A stretch of DNA of 64,000 bases from Paenibacillus sp. ACRRY (GCF_022346995.1 NZ_JAKRNM010000014.1:22523-86522), one strand, 5' to 3'; shown: positions 27,221-36,716, counted from the first letter of the stretch. Numbers and translations are program-made. The notes: generated from the sequence alone by a model not told the origin.

Positions 27221-29209
27221 ATGCCTAAATTTCTGAAGAAACGCTGGCACGGCTACTATACCGTATGGGCGTTCATACTGCTGCTTCTGCTTGTTATGTT
27301 CGTGACCATCTATAACTGGGCGCTTGGTTTGATTAGTCTGATACTGGCCTCAGCGCTGGGAATTGTCATGATTAAGGCGGAGATGGCGTTCCGCCGCGAG
27401 CTTAACGACTATATTAACGGCCTGTCCATTCGTATCAAACGAATGGAGGGCGAAGCAATCAGCATGCTCCCATTCGGGATTGTGCTGTACAGCGAGGATC
27501 GTACGGTAGAGTGGCACAACCGCTTCGTCGGGGAGATGTTTCAGGAAAAGACGATGGTGGGCAATCCACTGCTTAACCTTTTTCCGAAACTGCCTCAGCC
27601 GAAAGAAAAAAAGGATGGAACCAAAGAACCGGCCAAGGAACTTCATGATGAGTTCCAGTTGGATGACCGGTTCTATGGCGTTATTCATAATCCGCAGGAG
27701 CGGTATGTATATGTTTACGAGATTACAGAGCTTGCCATTCTGCGCGATAAATATGAGAATGAACGCATTGCACTGGGTATTCTGGTGTTGGATAATCTGG
27801 ATGAGGCAGCACAAGGGATGGACGATCAGCAGCGGACTGCGCTCATTGCGCGGGTAACAAGCGAGATTACATCCTGGGCGAAGAGATATGAAGTTTACTT
27901 ACGCCGTCTCTCTTCTGACCGCTATCTGATGATGCTGAATCATAAGTCTCTGCAGGAGCTCGAACAGAGCCGTTTCGTCATCCTGGATGAAGTGCGAGAG
28001 ATGACGGCAGATCTTAAAGTTCCGATGACACTCAGTATTGGACTCGCATTTGGTTCGGATACGATCAGTGAGATGGGTGAACTGGCACAGTCAAGTTTGG
28101 ATATGGCACTTGGACGCGGCGGGGATCAGGCTGCTGTGAAGTCCGGACAACGCCTGTCCTTCTATGGCGGAAAATCCAATGCTGTGGAGAAACGTACACG
28201 GGTCAGAGCCCGGGTAATTGCACACGCCTTGCGTGATTTGATGCAGGAGAGCGACCGAGTGCTGATCATGGGTCACAAGATGCCTGACATGGATGCAATC
28301 GGAGCTTCAATCGGCGTATGGAAGGCAGCAAGTTTATACAATGTAGAAGCAAGAATCGTGCTGGATGGAATCAACCCGTCCATCGAACGATTAATGGAGC
28401 AGGTGAACAAGGATGAGAAATTATCCAAGGCCTTCGTCTCACCTGAACAAGCGACACAAATGATGACGGAGCATACGTTGCTCGTTGTGGTGGATACCCA
28501 TAAGGCATCGATGACGATGGAACCGAAGCTTGTACTATCGGCAAATCGTGTCGTGGTGGTGGATCACCACCGCCGCGGAGAGGAATTTATTAACGATGCG
28601 GTACTGATCTATCTGGAACCATATGCTTCATCGGCTGCAGAGCTAGTGACTGAGCTCCTGCAATATATTCACGACAAGGTACAATTCACTCCGCTTGAAG
28701 CAACGGCCCTGCTGGCCGGGATTACGCTGGATACGAAGCATTTTGCACTGCATACAGGTTCAAGGACATTCGAAGCCGCAGGTTTCCTGCGCCGCAGTGG
28801 TGCAGACACCATTATGATCCAGCGTCTCATGAAAGAGGATTTGTCAGAATATATTGCTAAGGCAGAAATCATAAAGCATGCTAAAATGGTATATGGGAAT
28901 ATTGCGCTGGCGGTCACGGATCCCGGCAGCAAGATTTCACAGATGATGATTGCCCAGGTGGCAGACACATTGCTGAATATGACGGATGTGGTCGCTTCTT
29001 TTGTTATTAGTGAGCGTCCGGATGGACTGATTGGCATTAGTGCAAGGTCACTGGGCCGCATGAATGTTCAGGTCGTCATGGAAAGACTGGGCGGTGGCGG
29101 ACATTTGACGAATGCTGCCGTGCAATTGGAAGGAACGCTTGGAGAGGCAGAAAAACGGCTGATGAACGTACTGGCTGAAATCGAAAAGGAAGAGGGGCTG
29201 TTCGAATGA
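27221..29209 (+). CDS. gdpP: Cyclic-di-AMP phosphodiesterase GdpP
   Basis: GdpP hydrolyses c-di-AMP to pApA and so controls potassium, osmotic and wall homeostasis. The 662-residue protein has two N-terminal membrane segments (about 13-55), a PAS-like domain (about 75-165), a degenerate GGDEF domain (about 175-310) and a DHH-DHHA1 catalytic region. Metal motifs visible are MPDMDAIGAS, VVDTHK, VVDHHRRG and the C-terminal GGGGHLTNAA. It overlaps rplI by four bases, the standard Firmicute context. Confidence 0.96.
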   Translation: MPKFLKKRWHGYYTVWAFILLLLLVMFVTIYNWALGLISLILASALGIVMIKAEMAFRRELNDYINGLSIRIKRMEGEAISMLPFGIVLYSEDRTVEWHNRFVGEMFQEKTMVGNPLLNLFPKLPQPKEKKDGTKEPAKELHDEFQLDDRFYGVIHNPQERYVYVYEITELAILRDKYENERIALGILVLDNLDEAAQGMDDQQRTALIARVTSEITSWAKRYEVYLRRLSSDRYLMMLNHKSLQELEQSRFVILDEVREMTADLKVPMTLSIGLAFGSDTISEMGELAQSSLDMALGRGGDQAAVKSGQRLSFYGGKSNAVEKRTRVRARVIAHALRDLMQESDRVLIMGHKMPDMDAIGASIGVWKAASLYNVEARIVLDGINPSIERLMEQVNKDEKLSKAFVSPEQATQMMTEHTLLVVVDTHKASMTMEPKLVLSANRVVVVDHHRRGEEFINDAVLIYLEPYASSAAELVTELLQYIHDKVQFTPLEATALLAGITLDTKHFALHTGSRTFEAAGFLRRSGADTIMIQRLMKEDLSEYIAKAEIIKHAKMVYGNIALAVTDPGSKISQMMIAQVADTLLNMTDVVASFVISERPDGLIGISARSLGRMNVQVVMERLGGGGHLTNAAVQLEGTLGEAEKRLMNVLAEIEKEEGLFE

Positions 29210-29649
29210 AAGTCATTTTTATAAAAGATGTAAAAGGTCAAGGGAAAAAAGGACAAGTGAAGGAAGTATCCGAGGGATACGCACATAATTTCCTTCTGCC
29301 ACGGGGAATGGCACGCTTGGCAACAGACGGTAACATGAAGACTCTGGATAACCAGAATGCAGCTGAGGAAAGACGCAAGCAGGAAGAGAAAGCTGAAGCG
29401 GAAGTACTCTGCAAAAAACTGGAAGCAGAAGTAACTGAACTGAAAGCAAAATCCGGCGAAGGCGGCCGATTGTTCGGTGCAATTACCAGCAAACAAATCG
29501 CTGAAGCTCTGGCTGCAAAAGGTCTGAAAGTCGACAAACGCAAAATTGAGCTGGACGAGCCTATTCGCACACTCGGCGTAACGCAAGTAACCGTCAAGGT
29601 TCACCCTGAAGTGAAGGCTACCTTGAAGGTACAGGTAACGGAGGAGTAA
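29206..29649 (+). CDS. rplI: 50S ribosomal protein L9
   Basis: L9 binds the L1 side of 23S rRNA. The 147-residue protein begins MKVIFIKDVKGQGKKGQVKEV, then NFLLPRGMA, a long charged connecting helix and the C-terminal domain with GRLFGAITSKQIAEAL. Start ATG overlaps the gdpP stop. Confidence 0.97.
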   Translation: MKVIFIKDVKGQGKKGQVKEVSEGYAHNFLLPRGMARLATDGNMKTLDNQNAAEERRKQEEKAEAEVLCKKLEAEVTELKAKSGEGGRLFGAITSKQIAEALAAKGLKVDKRKIELDEPIRTLGVTQVTVKVHPEVKATLKVQVTEE

Positions 29650-29650
29650 G

Positions 29651-31012
29651 ATGGGCGGCGAAATGTTATTCGACCGGATTCCCCCACAGAACCTGGAAGC
29701 CGAACAGGCTGTGCTGGGTGCAATCCTGTTGCAGGGCGAAGCCCTGATTACAGCGATGGAACGGGTGCAAACCGAGGATTTCTATGATAAGCCCCATCAA
29801 TTGATATTTGAAGCGATGATTCAGCTTGGAGAGGAAAATCAACCGATTGACCTTGTCACGCTGACTTCGCGTCTGAAGGATAAAGGCGAGCTTGAGGACA
29901 TTGGCGGCGTCAGTTATTTGGCGAAGCTTGCTCATGGTGTACCTACAGCTGCCAATGTGGATTATTACGCACAGATTATCGAAGAAAAATCGATGCTGCG
30001 GCGCTTGATCCGTACAGCTACGCAGATTGTCAGTGAAGGCTATACTGGCGGCGAAGATGTTGCTGCAATGCTCGGCGAAGCAGAGCGGCGCATTTTGGAA
30101 ATTTCCAACCGACGTTCCAGTAGCGGTTTTATCGCCATTCAGGATGTACTGATGGAGGTGTTCGACAAGGTCGAGACGCTGCATCAGAACCGAGGAACCA
30201 CAACGGGCATTCCGTCCGGATTTATCGATCTGGACAAGATGACTGCCGGATTCCAGCGTAGTGACTTGATTATTGTAGCTGCGCGTCCTTCGGTAGGTAA
30301 GACAGCCTTTGCCTTGAATATTGCTCAGAATGTTGGTATTCGGGCGCAAGAGACAGTAGCCATCTTCAGTCTGGAGATGTCAGCCGCACAGCTGGTACAA
30401 CGTATGATCTGTGCGGAGGCCAATCTAGATGCAGGGGTTCTTCGTACTGGTGAATTCAAAGGTGATGAGGACTGGCAGAAGCTGACGATGGGGATCGCTG
30501 CATTAAACGAAGCAGATATCTATATCGATGATACGCCAGGGATTACTGTAGCCGATATTCGTGCCAAATGCCGTCGTCTCAAAAAAGAAAAAGGTCTTGG
30601 CATGATTCTGATCGACTACCTTCAGCTGATCAGTGGCCGCGGTAAAGCGGGCGAGAACCGTCAGCAGGAAGTGTCGGAGATCTCGCGTACACTGAAACAG
30701 ATTGGCCGGGAACTTGAGGTTCCGGTTATTGCCTTGTCCCAGCTGAGCCGGGGTGTAGAGCAGCGTCAGGATAAACGTCCGATGATGAGTGACTTGCGGG
30801 AATCAGGTTCGATCGAGCAAGATGCGGATATCGTAGCCTTCCTGTACCGGGATGACTACTATAACCAGGAGACCGAGAAGAAAAATATTATCGAGATTAT
30901 TATCGCCAAGCAGCGTAATGGTCCGGTAGGTACGGTTGAGCTGGTGTTCCTCAAAAACTTCAATAAGTTCGTTAACTATGAGCGGGCCCATAATGATGCC
31001 TTTGCCATGTAG
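29651..31012 (+). CDS. dnaB: Replicative DNA helicase DnaB (B. subtilis DnaC)
   Basis: The hexameric replicative helicase. It has an N-terminal collar domain (PPQNLEAEQAVLGAIL), a linker and the RecA-like motor with Walker A AARPSVGKTAFALN, EMSAAQLVQRM, Walker B LILIDYLQLI, and the arginine finger region SDLRESGSIEQDADIV. Length 453 aa is normal. GGAGGAG lies in the end of rplI, and the start follows its stop directly. Confidence 0.97.
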   Translation: MGGEMLFDRIPPQNLEAEQAVLGAILLQGEALITAMERVQTEDFYDKPHQLIFEAMIQLGEENQPIDLVTLTSRLKDKGELEDIGGVSYLAKLAHGVPTAANVDYYAQIIEEKSMLRRLIRTATQIVSEGYTGGEDVAAMLGEAERRILEISNRRSSSGFIAIQDVLMEVFDKVETLHQNRGTTTGIPSGFIDLDKMTAGFQRSDLIIVAARPSVGKTAFALNIAQNVGIRAQETVAIFSLEMSAAQLVQRMICAEANLDAGVLRTGEFKGDEDWQKLTMGIAALNEADIYIDDTPGITVADIRAKCRRLKKEKGLGMILIDYLQLISGRGKAGENRQQEVSEISRTLKQIGRELEVPVIALSQLSRGVEQRQDKRPMMSDLRESGSIEQDADIVAFLYRDDYYNQETEKKNIIEIIIAKQRNGPVGTVELVFLKNFNKFVNYERAHNDAFAM

Positions 31013-31136
31013 ATGATAGTTACGATATATTCGCTAGTTAATAGAGAAGATTCGTTGCTCATCAACTACTAGTTAATATGAACTTATAAATAGATTTTAA
31101 ATACGATATGTAGAGCCGCAATTCTATCGTGCAATT

Positions 31137-31185
31137 AAACCGGGGTTAGCCGTCAAGCTAGTTTTGATAGGCTGCCCCGGTTTTT
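31137..31185 (+). terminator. Terminator after dnaB
   Basis: AAACCGGGG pairs with CCCCGGTTT (9 bp) around a 29-base loop, with TTTTT following. It closes the yybS-gdpP-rplI-dnaB unit. Confidence 0.88.
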
Positions 31186-31204
31186 CGCGTGGAAATACGG
31201 GGTT

Positions 31205-31217
31205 AATTCCGAACATT
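31205..31217 (+). promoter_or_regulatory. PurBox 1 (PurR operator half)
   Basis: AATTCCGAACATT fits the Bacillus PurBox consensus AWWWCCGAACWWT at every position. It lies upstream of the purA promoter. Confidence 0.8.
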
Positions 31218-31235
31218 AAAGTAGTGTAATTACCA

Positions 31236-31248
31236 ATTGTTCGCCATT
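31236..31248 (-). promoter_or_regulatory. PurBox 2, inverted
   Basis: On the minus strand this reads AATGGCGAACAAT, with two mismatches to the PurBox consensus. It is inverted to PurBox 1 with 18 bases between, close to the 16-17 base spacing known for PurR operators. Confidence 0.65.
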
Positions 31249-31252
31249 TCAT

Positions 31253-31281
31253 TTGACTTTAAAAAAGGGGACTGGTACACT
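31253..31281 (+). promoter_or_regulatory. purA promoter
   Basis: TTGACT (31253-31258), 17 bases and TACACT (31276-31281) follow directly after the PurBox pair. The transcript would have a leader of about 165 bases with a TGTCCGT/ACGGACA stem (31344-31409). Confidence 0.75.
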
Positions 31282-31452
31282 AGAATTGCTGCGTTAAAGC
31301 AGCGAAAACCTTCCTTGATATGTAACACGAGGGGGATTTTCACTGTCCGTTAGCACGCTTCTCCGCCGGTATTTTCACTTCGAATTCCTGCCGAGATAGA
31401 GGACGGACAGACCAATACAAAGGTGCGCAAGGCACCCACGGAGGTATGTACG

Positions 31453-32739
31453 ATGTCAACGGTAGTTGTAGTGGGAACGCAATGGGGAGACGAAGGTAAA
31501 GGTAAGATTACGGATTATTTGGCTGAAAGCGCAGACGTGGTCGCTCGTTACCAAGGTGGTAACAACGCAGGACACACGATTCTGATCGACAACAAAAAAT
31601 ATAAACTGACGATGATTCCATCGGGCATTTTCTACACGGATAAAGCTTGTGTAATTGGTAACGGTATGGTTATCAACCCGAAGGCACTTATTGAAGAAAT
31701 TAACTATATTCATGATAATGATTTTACGACCAAAAACCTGTTTATCAGTGAACGCGCACATATCATCCTGCCATACCACATGGTTCTGGATGCACTGGAA
31801 GAAGAGAGCAAAGGTCCAAACAAGATCGGTACGACCGGTAAAGGGATTGGTCCAGCTTACATGGATAAATCAGCTCGAATCGGTATTCGGATGGTTGACC
31901 TGCTTGATGCGGAAGAGTTCGAACTCAAATTGCGTCATCTGGTAAAAGAGAAGAACCGTGTGATTGAGCAAGTCTATGGCGGTCAGCCAGTAGATGTAGA
32001 AGAAATTCTGAAAGATTACCTGGGATATGCAGAAATTCTGCGTCCTTACGTGCGTGATACATCCGTTGTACTCAATGATTCCATTGATGAGAACAAAAAA
32101 GTATTGTTTGAAGGTGCACAAGGTGTGATGTTGGACCTTGACCAAGGAACATATCCATATGTGACTTCATCCAATCCTTCTGCGGGCGGTGTATGTATCG
32201 GTTCCGGCGTTGGTCCTGCTCGCATTCAACAGGTCATTGGAGTAGCTAAAGCCTACACCACACGTGTAGGAGATGGCCCATTCCCTACTGAGCTGCATGA
32301 TGCAGTTGGTGATCAGATCCGTGAGACTGGACATGAGTATGGTACCGTAACCGGACGTCCGCGTCGTGTGGGATGGTTCGACAGTGTTGTCGTGCGTCAC
32401 GCTCGTCGTGTCAGCGGCATTACAGGACTGTCCCTGAACTCTCTGGATGTGATGACAGGTCTTGAAACGGTGAAAATTTGTACAGGATACAAATACCGTG
32501 GAGAGATCATCACACACTACCCAGCTAGTCTGAAAATGCTGGCAGAATGTGAAGCGGTATACGAAGAGATGCCAGGCTGGAGCGAGGATATCACGGGAGC
32601 GAAGAAACTTGAAGACCTGCCTGTGAATACACAGAACTATGTGAAACGTGTCTCTGAGCTGACAGGTATTCCAATTGCGATCTTCTCCGTAGGTCGTAAC
32701 CGTGAGCAAACGAATCAAGTTCTTCCAATCTACGTATAA
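31453..32739 (+). CDS. purA: Adenylosuccinate synthetase
   Basis: PurA makes adenylosuccinate from IMP, aspartate and GTP, the first committed step to AMP. The 428-residue protein starts MSTVVVVGTQWGDEGKGKI with the GTP-binding loop, then GGNNAGHTI, GTTGKGIGPAY and the C-terminal SVGRNREQTN. ATG 31453 has GGAGGT seven bases upstream; an in-frame ATG at 31423 is less likely. The PurR boxes upstream indicate adenine/PRPP-responsive repression. Confidence 0.97.
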   Translation: MSTVVVVGTQWGDEGKGKITDYLAESADVVARYQGGNNAGHTILIDNKKYKLTMIPSGIFYTDKACVIGNGMVINPKALIEEINYIHDNDFTTKNLFISERAHIILPYHMVLDALEEESKGPNKIGTTGKGIGPAYMDKSARIGIRMVDLLDAEEFELKLRHLVKEKNRVIEQVYGGQPVDVEEILKDYLGYAEILRPYVRDTSVVLNDSIDENKKVLFEGAQGVMLDLDQGTYPYVTSSNPSAGGVCIGSGVGPARIQQVIGVAKAYTTRVGDGPFPTELHDAVGDQIRETGHEYGTVTGRPRRVGWFDSVVVRHARRVSGITGLSLNSLDVMTGLETVKICTGYKYRGEIITHYPASLKMLAECEAVYEEMPGWSEDITGAKKLEDLPVNTQNYVKRVSELTGIPIAIFSVGRNREQTNQVLPIYV

Positions 32740-32757
32740 TTGAAGTTGAATCATAGA

Positions 32758-32796
32758 CCCCCAGTTATCGCCTCATAAGCGATGACTGGGGTTTTT
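32758..32796 (+). terminator. Terminator after purA
   Basis: CCCCAGT-type stem extended by ATCGC/GCGAT pairs, seven-base loop, then TTTTT. Confidence 0.9.
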
Positions 32797-32912
32797 CGCT
32801 TATCTCCTGATATAATCCCGAGATTTCCGTCAATACTGAATAACAGTAGAATCACAGACCTGATGTGCTGACTGCTACAGACAGGTTGGATAATCGGAGG
32901 AGGAGAACAGGG

Positions 32913-33674
32913 ATGAAGTTGCTTCAATGGTTTGCCAAAATTGTACTTACTGTCATGCTGGTTAGTTCATTGACCCTACTGACAACCGGATTAATTGTAC
33001 AGTCATATGTGAAATCGCTGCTGGCGAGCTTTAATATTGAGTGGGAAGGTCAACCGCTGGGGTTAACATCCATGTTCCAGGGAGCACTCGGTGGTAAGGC
33101 GAGCGAGGAGAATAAACCGGGGGCAGGAACAACAGATAATCCGGCTGGTGCTGAAGAGGAACAAGTTCCAGAGGACGCCATATCGGTCATGGGGAATGGA
33201 ACAGACCAATCGGAGACAAGCTCTAATAATGGTACTGGCAATGCAGGTAGCGGGTCAGGTGAAACCGACCAGACGGGTTCTGCTGGTGGAGATGAGAGCA
33301 GCAATGGTGAAACAGGCAGCATAGACACAAACCCCAATAAGGCTACAGAAGGTGCTGCCGGAAATGGAAACGGGACAGCAGCTGGCAATGGTACGGCTGG
33401 AGCCTCTGGTCATTCTGCTGGTTCAGGTAATGATGCTATTGTGGTATCACCAGATGATATTACCGGAACAAAGGACAAGCTGCCTCTGGAGGAAAAAGAG
33501 AAGATCTTCAGTCTGCTGATGGCGAAGCTTCCCCAAAATGAAATGCAGCAGATCTCGGGCGCGATGGAAGATGGTCTGACCGAACAGGAATTACGTGACA
33601 TTGAACAGGTGATATCAAAATATCTGACGAGTGAGGAATACGACAATCTTATGGAAGTGCTTCAGGCTGAATAA
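32913..33674 (+). CDS. Hypothetical membrane-anchored protein with G/S/T/N-rich linker
   Basis: I do not recognise this 253-residue protein. It has one N-terminal membrane segment (about 8-33), a long low-complexity linker rich in Gly, Ser, Thr, Asn and Glu (about 70-190), then a compact charged helical C-terminal domain (about 195-253, with LPLEEKEKIFSLLMAKLPQNEMQQIS). That layout suggests an extracytoplasmic helical domain held away from the membrane. GGAGGAGGAG precedes ATG 32913. It stands alone between purA and the M23 gene. Confidence 0.75.
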   Translation: MKLLQWFAKIVLTVMLVSSLTLLTTGLIVQSYVKSLLASFNIEWEGQPLGLTSMFQGALGGKASEENKPGAGTTDNPAGAEEEQVPEDAISVMGNGTDQSETSSNNGTGNAGSGSGETDQTGSAGGDESSNGETGSIDTNPNKATEGAAGNGNGTAAGNGTAGASGHSAGSGNDAIVVSPDDITGTKDKLPLEEKEKIFSLLMAKLPQNEMQQISGAMEDGLTEQELRDIEQVISKYLTSEEYDNLMEVLQAE

Positions 33675-33800
33675 GTAACAGGTTATAAATACGCATGAAG
33701 TGTAAGGTGCTTGACATATCTATGGATTCAGGATTTCACTCTTTAAAGCCTGAGAGCAACCGAGAAATATAGTAGGATAGCATGTTCTATTCATATAAAC

Positions 33801-33836
33801 ATCCCTTGTCTGAGATCATCTGGCGAGGGATTTTTT
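33801..33836 (+). terminator. Terminator after the hypothetical membrane protein gene
   Basis: ATCCCT and AGGGAT with partial inner pairing are followed by TTTTTT. The 33675-33800 stretch shows nothing else. Confidence 0.7.
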
Positions 33837-34029
33837 GATTGTGTTTTTATGAAAATAATTTCGCATAGTTGTGGGTCTTAGCACCTAGTCTTAAAACTAG
33901 ACCGAAACTACATAGTATACCTGAACCTGAGGCATAATGGTTAAGAATATTCGTCTGCCATGTTATGGATAATACAGGAAAACCAAGCGGGGCGCGGCTT
34001 TGGGCTGTGATGCCTGGAGTTGAAATGAG

Positions 34030-34046
34030 TGTAAAACCTGTGTTAA
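34030..34046 (+). promoter_or_regulatory. Putative WalR (YycF) binding site
   Basis: TGTAAA-N5-TGTTAA fits the WalR consensus TGTWAH-N5-TGTWAH exactly, about 165 bases upstream of a wall hydrolase gene, with walRK itself next downstream. The flanking 33837-34029 contains small hairpins (for example CTAGT/ACTAG near 33880) that I cannot assign. Confidence 0.6.
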
Positions 34047-34210
34047 AGTATACGGGTGTGATAAAAGGTTAAAATTTTGACACTTTTAAGAGCGCAGCTA
34101 AAGTCCTGATTTGCGGACACCCAGAACCAAATATCAACAAACTTGAGACAGACACGATGGGTGTGTCTTGACAGAAATGCGAACTGAGAAGTACTGAAAA
34201 GGAGAGAATC

Positions 34211-35743
34211 ATGAAAGGTTTCAGAGGCATACGCCAACCGGGCAAAAACCGGGTACACGAACAATCCGGAGAACACCGGACGGCCGAAGACAAAAACAAC
34301 ATGAGCATGTCCAACTTCAGTGTAAATAAAAAGCGCGTTCTGGCCTCGCGTAAATGGATCATTACAGCAGCATGCGGAGTGTTCATCGCTGCATCGGTTG
34401 GATTCGCAGGCAAGCAATACGTTGCTGCAAACACCGTTCCATATTACAAGGTCATGGTAAAAGGGAATGAGATTGGCAGCATCACGGATGAAGCGCAATT
34501 ACAAAAACTATTTGCAGACAAAACCGAGGAATACCAAAATAAATATCCTGACGCGGAAATGGTGCTGAACACGGATGGCATCACGACCGAAACGGTAAAA
34601 GCGTACAAACCTGAAGTGAACAGCGAAGAAACGCTGGACAAGCTGGATGACATGCTGACGGCATATGCCAAAGGCGTGGAACTCAAAGTGGATGGCGAAG
34701 TGATTGGCATTGTGAAGGATCAGGCAACAGCTGATGCCATTCTGGAACAAGTGCAGAGCAAATACATATCGGCATCAGCTGTGCGTAGTTCGCTCAAAAC
34801 GAAGGCAGTATCGGCTAACTCGTCAAGCAAAGCGGAAGGGCCAAGCACAACGCTGAAGTCCGTAGACATCAAGGAAGATGTGGCGACAGAGTCAGTGAAG
34901 GCAGATCCGAACAAAATATGGGATGTGTCCGAGGCGGTTAAAGCATTAACCGTTGGTAAAGATGCACCTGTAACCTACGTGGTGCGTGAAGGAGATACGA
35001 TCTCTTCAATCGCCGCCAAATATGAGATTACGCAAAGCGAGATTCGCAAGAACAATCCAGGTATCAAGGAAACGTCACTGCAGATCGGGGACGAGCTTAC
35101 GCTGACAGTACCTAAACCGGCAGTTACGGTGAAGTCGGTTGAGCAGGTTGTGGAGCAAATTGAAATCAAACCACAGGTTGAAGTACGCAAAAGTGCTGAG
35201 TTAAAGGCAGGCACAACCAAAGTGGTACGTCCTGGACAAAGTGGATTAAAAAGCATGCAGTACCGTGTAACCAAGGAAAATGGTGAGGTCATCAAGGAAG
35301 AATGGCTGGGCCAGGAAGTCATCAAGGCAGCGGTAACTGAAGTGGTGCTGAGTGGAACAAAAGTGGTTGGTGAAGGCACAGGTGAATTCGCTTGGCCTGT
35401 ATCAAACGCAACGATGAGCAGCAGCTTCGGACAACGCTGGGGTCGACAGCATAAAGGTGTCGATCTGGTAGGTAACCGGGATGTGAAATCGGCCGATGAA
35501 GGCGTGGTTACTTTTGCAGGACAGAAGAGCGGGTATGGCAATGTCATTATCATTAACCATCGTAACGGATATGAAACACTGTATGGCCACCTGGACAGCA
35601 TTGGCGTAAAGGTTGGACAAGTGATTGAAAAAGGTGAGAGCATCGGCGTTATGGGCAACACGGGTCGTTCGACCGGAACGCATTTGCATTTCGAGATTAT
35701 CAAGAACGGAACGCCAGAAAATCCGATGACGTATCTTAACTAA
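34211..35743 (+). CDS. M23 peptidoglycan endopeptidase with LysM and G5 domains
   Basis: A 510-residue wall hydrolase: cytoplasmic basic tail, one membrane segment (about 49-67), a variable N-terminal region, LysM (about 255-300, VREGDTISSIAAKYEIT), G5 (about 304-381) and an M23 lysostaphin-type domain (about 395-505). Zinc ligands are H414 and D418 (HKGVD) and H493 of HLHFE. It should cleave peptide cross-links near the membrane. A WalR-type box upstream and adjacency to walRK suggest it belongs to the WalR regulon. AGGAGAG precedes ATG 34211. Confidence 0.9.
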   Translation: MKGFRGIRQPGKNRVHEQSGEHRTAEDKNNMSMSNFSVNKKRVLASRKWIITAACGVFIAASVGFAGKQYVAANTVPYYKVMVKGNEIGSITDEAQLQKLFADKTEEYQNKYPDAEMVLNTDGITTETVKAYKPEVNSEETLDKLDDMLTAYAKGVELKVDGEVIGIVKDQATADAILEQVQSKYISASAVRSSLKTKAVSANSSSKAEGPSTTLKSVDIKEDVATESVKADPNKIWDVSEAVKALTVGKDAPVTYVVREGDTISSIAAKYEITQSEIRKNNPGIKETSLQIGDELTLTVPKPAVTVKSVEQVVEQIEIKPQVEVRKSAELKAGTTKVVRPGQSGLKSMQYRVTKENGEVIKEEWLGQEVIKAAVTEVVLSGTKVVGEGTGEFAWPVSNATMSSSFGQRWGRQHKGVDLVGNRDVKSADEGVVTFAGQKSGYGNVIIINHRNGYETLYGHLDSIGVKVGQVIEKGESIGVMGNTGRSTGTHLHFEIIKNGTPENPMTYLN

Positions 35744-35760
35744 GTGAAACAAATCAGAAG

Positions 35761-35792
35761 CAAGGTTGGCTTAAATGCCGGCCTTGTTTTTT
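35761..35792 (+). terminator. Terminator after the M23 gene
   Basis: CAAGGTTGGC pairs with GCCGGCCTTG (one wobble) and is followed by six T. Confidence 0.85.
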
Positions 35793-35993
35793 CATGCTGT
35801 AAAATATTTTCAATTTGTAGCATTTGGATGGATGGATCAGGATGTGACTGTCCTTCAGGTATGTTAAACTATACAGTAAAGATACCTTTATAGATCAAAC
35901 CGTAGAATTACGATTGTCATAGAAGATAAGATCCAAAAAAGAGATAAAGACCGCTAGGGCGGATCAAGCAGGATATAGGGGTGAATACAGCCG

Positions 35994-36716
35994 ATGCAGG
36001 GGAAGATTTTGGTGGTGGACGATGAACAGCCCATTGCGGACATACTGAAGTTTAATTTGGAAAAAGAGGGGTACGAGGTCATCTGTGCTTTTGATGGCAT
36101 TCGTGCAGTTGAACTGGCGTTATCCGAGAAACCGGATCTGATGCTGCTGGATTTGATGCTGCCCGGCAAGGATGGCATGGATGTGTGCCGCGAGGTACGC
36201 GCCCATCTGGAGATGCCGATTATTATGCTGACGGCTAAGGACGGCGAGATTGATAAAGTGCTCGGGCTTGAACTGGGTGCAGACGATTATGTAACGAAGC
36301 CTTTCAGTACACGAGAACTGCTTGCCCGGGTAAAGGCTCAGATGCGTAGACGACAGAAGCCTGCGATGACTGCTGAAGCTCCAGAGGACGACGAGAAACA
36401 GGTCATGCGCCTGTTCGATCTTGCATTTGATATGGACATGTATACGGCCTATAAAAGCGGTGAACCGCTTGATCTGACGCACCGTGAATACGAGCTTCTC
36501 TATTATATGGCGAAGAACTCCGGCAAAGTCATGACGCGGGAACATCTGCTGCAGGCAGTATGGGGATATGAATATTTTGGGGATGTACGTACCGTGGATG
36601 TTACGATCCGTCGTCTGCGTGAGAAGATTGAGGAGAATCCGAGCAAACCGGAAACGATTCTGACTCGCCGCGGGCTGGGTTATCTCGTGCGCAGTCCCAA
36701 AAGCGTGGGGATATAA
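35994..36716 (+). CDS. walR: Response regulator WalR (YycF)
   Basis: The essential OmpR-type regulator of peptidoglycan metabolism. The receiver domain has the acidic pocket DD (residues 9-10), phospho-acceptor D53 in LLDLMLPGKDG, and K in VTKPF. The winged-helix output domain ends with VRTVDVTIRRLREKIEENPSKP and TRRGLGYLV. It directly precedes walK with a 1-base overlap. AGGGGTGA lies before ATG 35994. Confidence 0.96.
   Translation: MQGKILVVDDEQPIADILKFNLEKEGYEVICAFDGIRAVELALSEKPDLMLLDLMLPGKDGMDVCREVRAHLEMPIIMLTAKDGEIDKVLGLELGADDYVTKPFSTRELLARVKAQMRRRQKPAMTAEAPEDDEKQVMRLFDLAFDMDMYTAYKSGEPLDLTHREYELLYYMAKNSGKVMTREHLLQAVWGYEYFGDVRTVDVTIRRLREKIEENPSKPETILTRRGLGYLVRSPKSVGI

Noticed and set aside
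33837..34210. ydaO-type c-di-AMP riboswitch before the M23 gene
   Set aside because: The conserved core segments of that riboswitch are not found, so no riboswitch is called.
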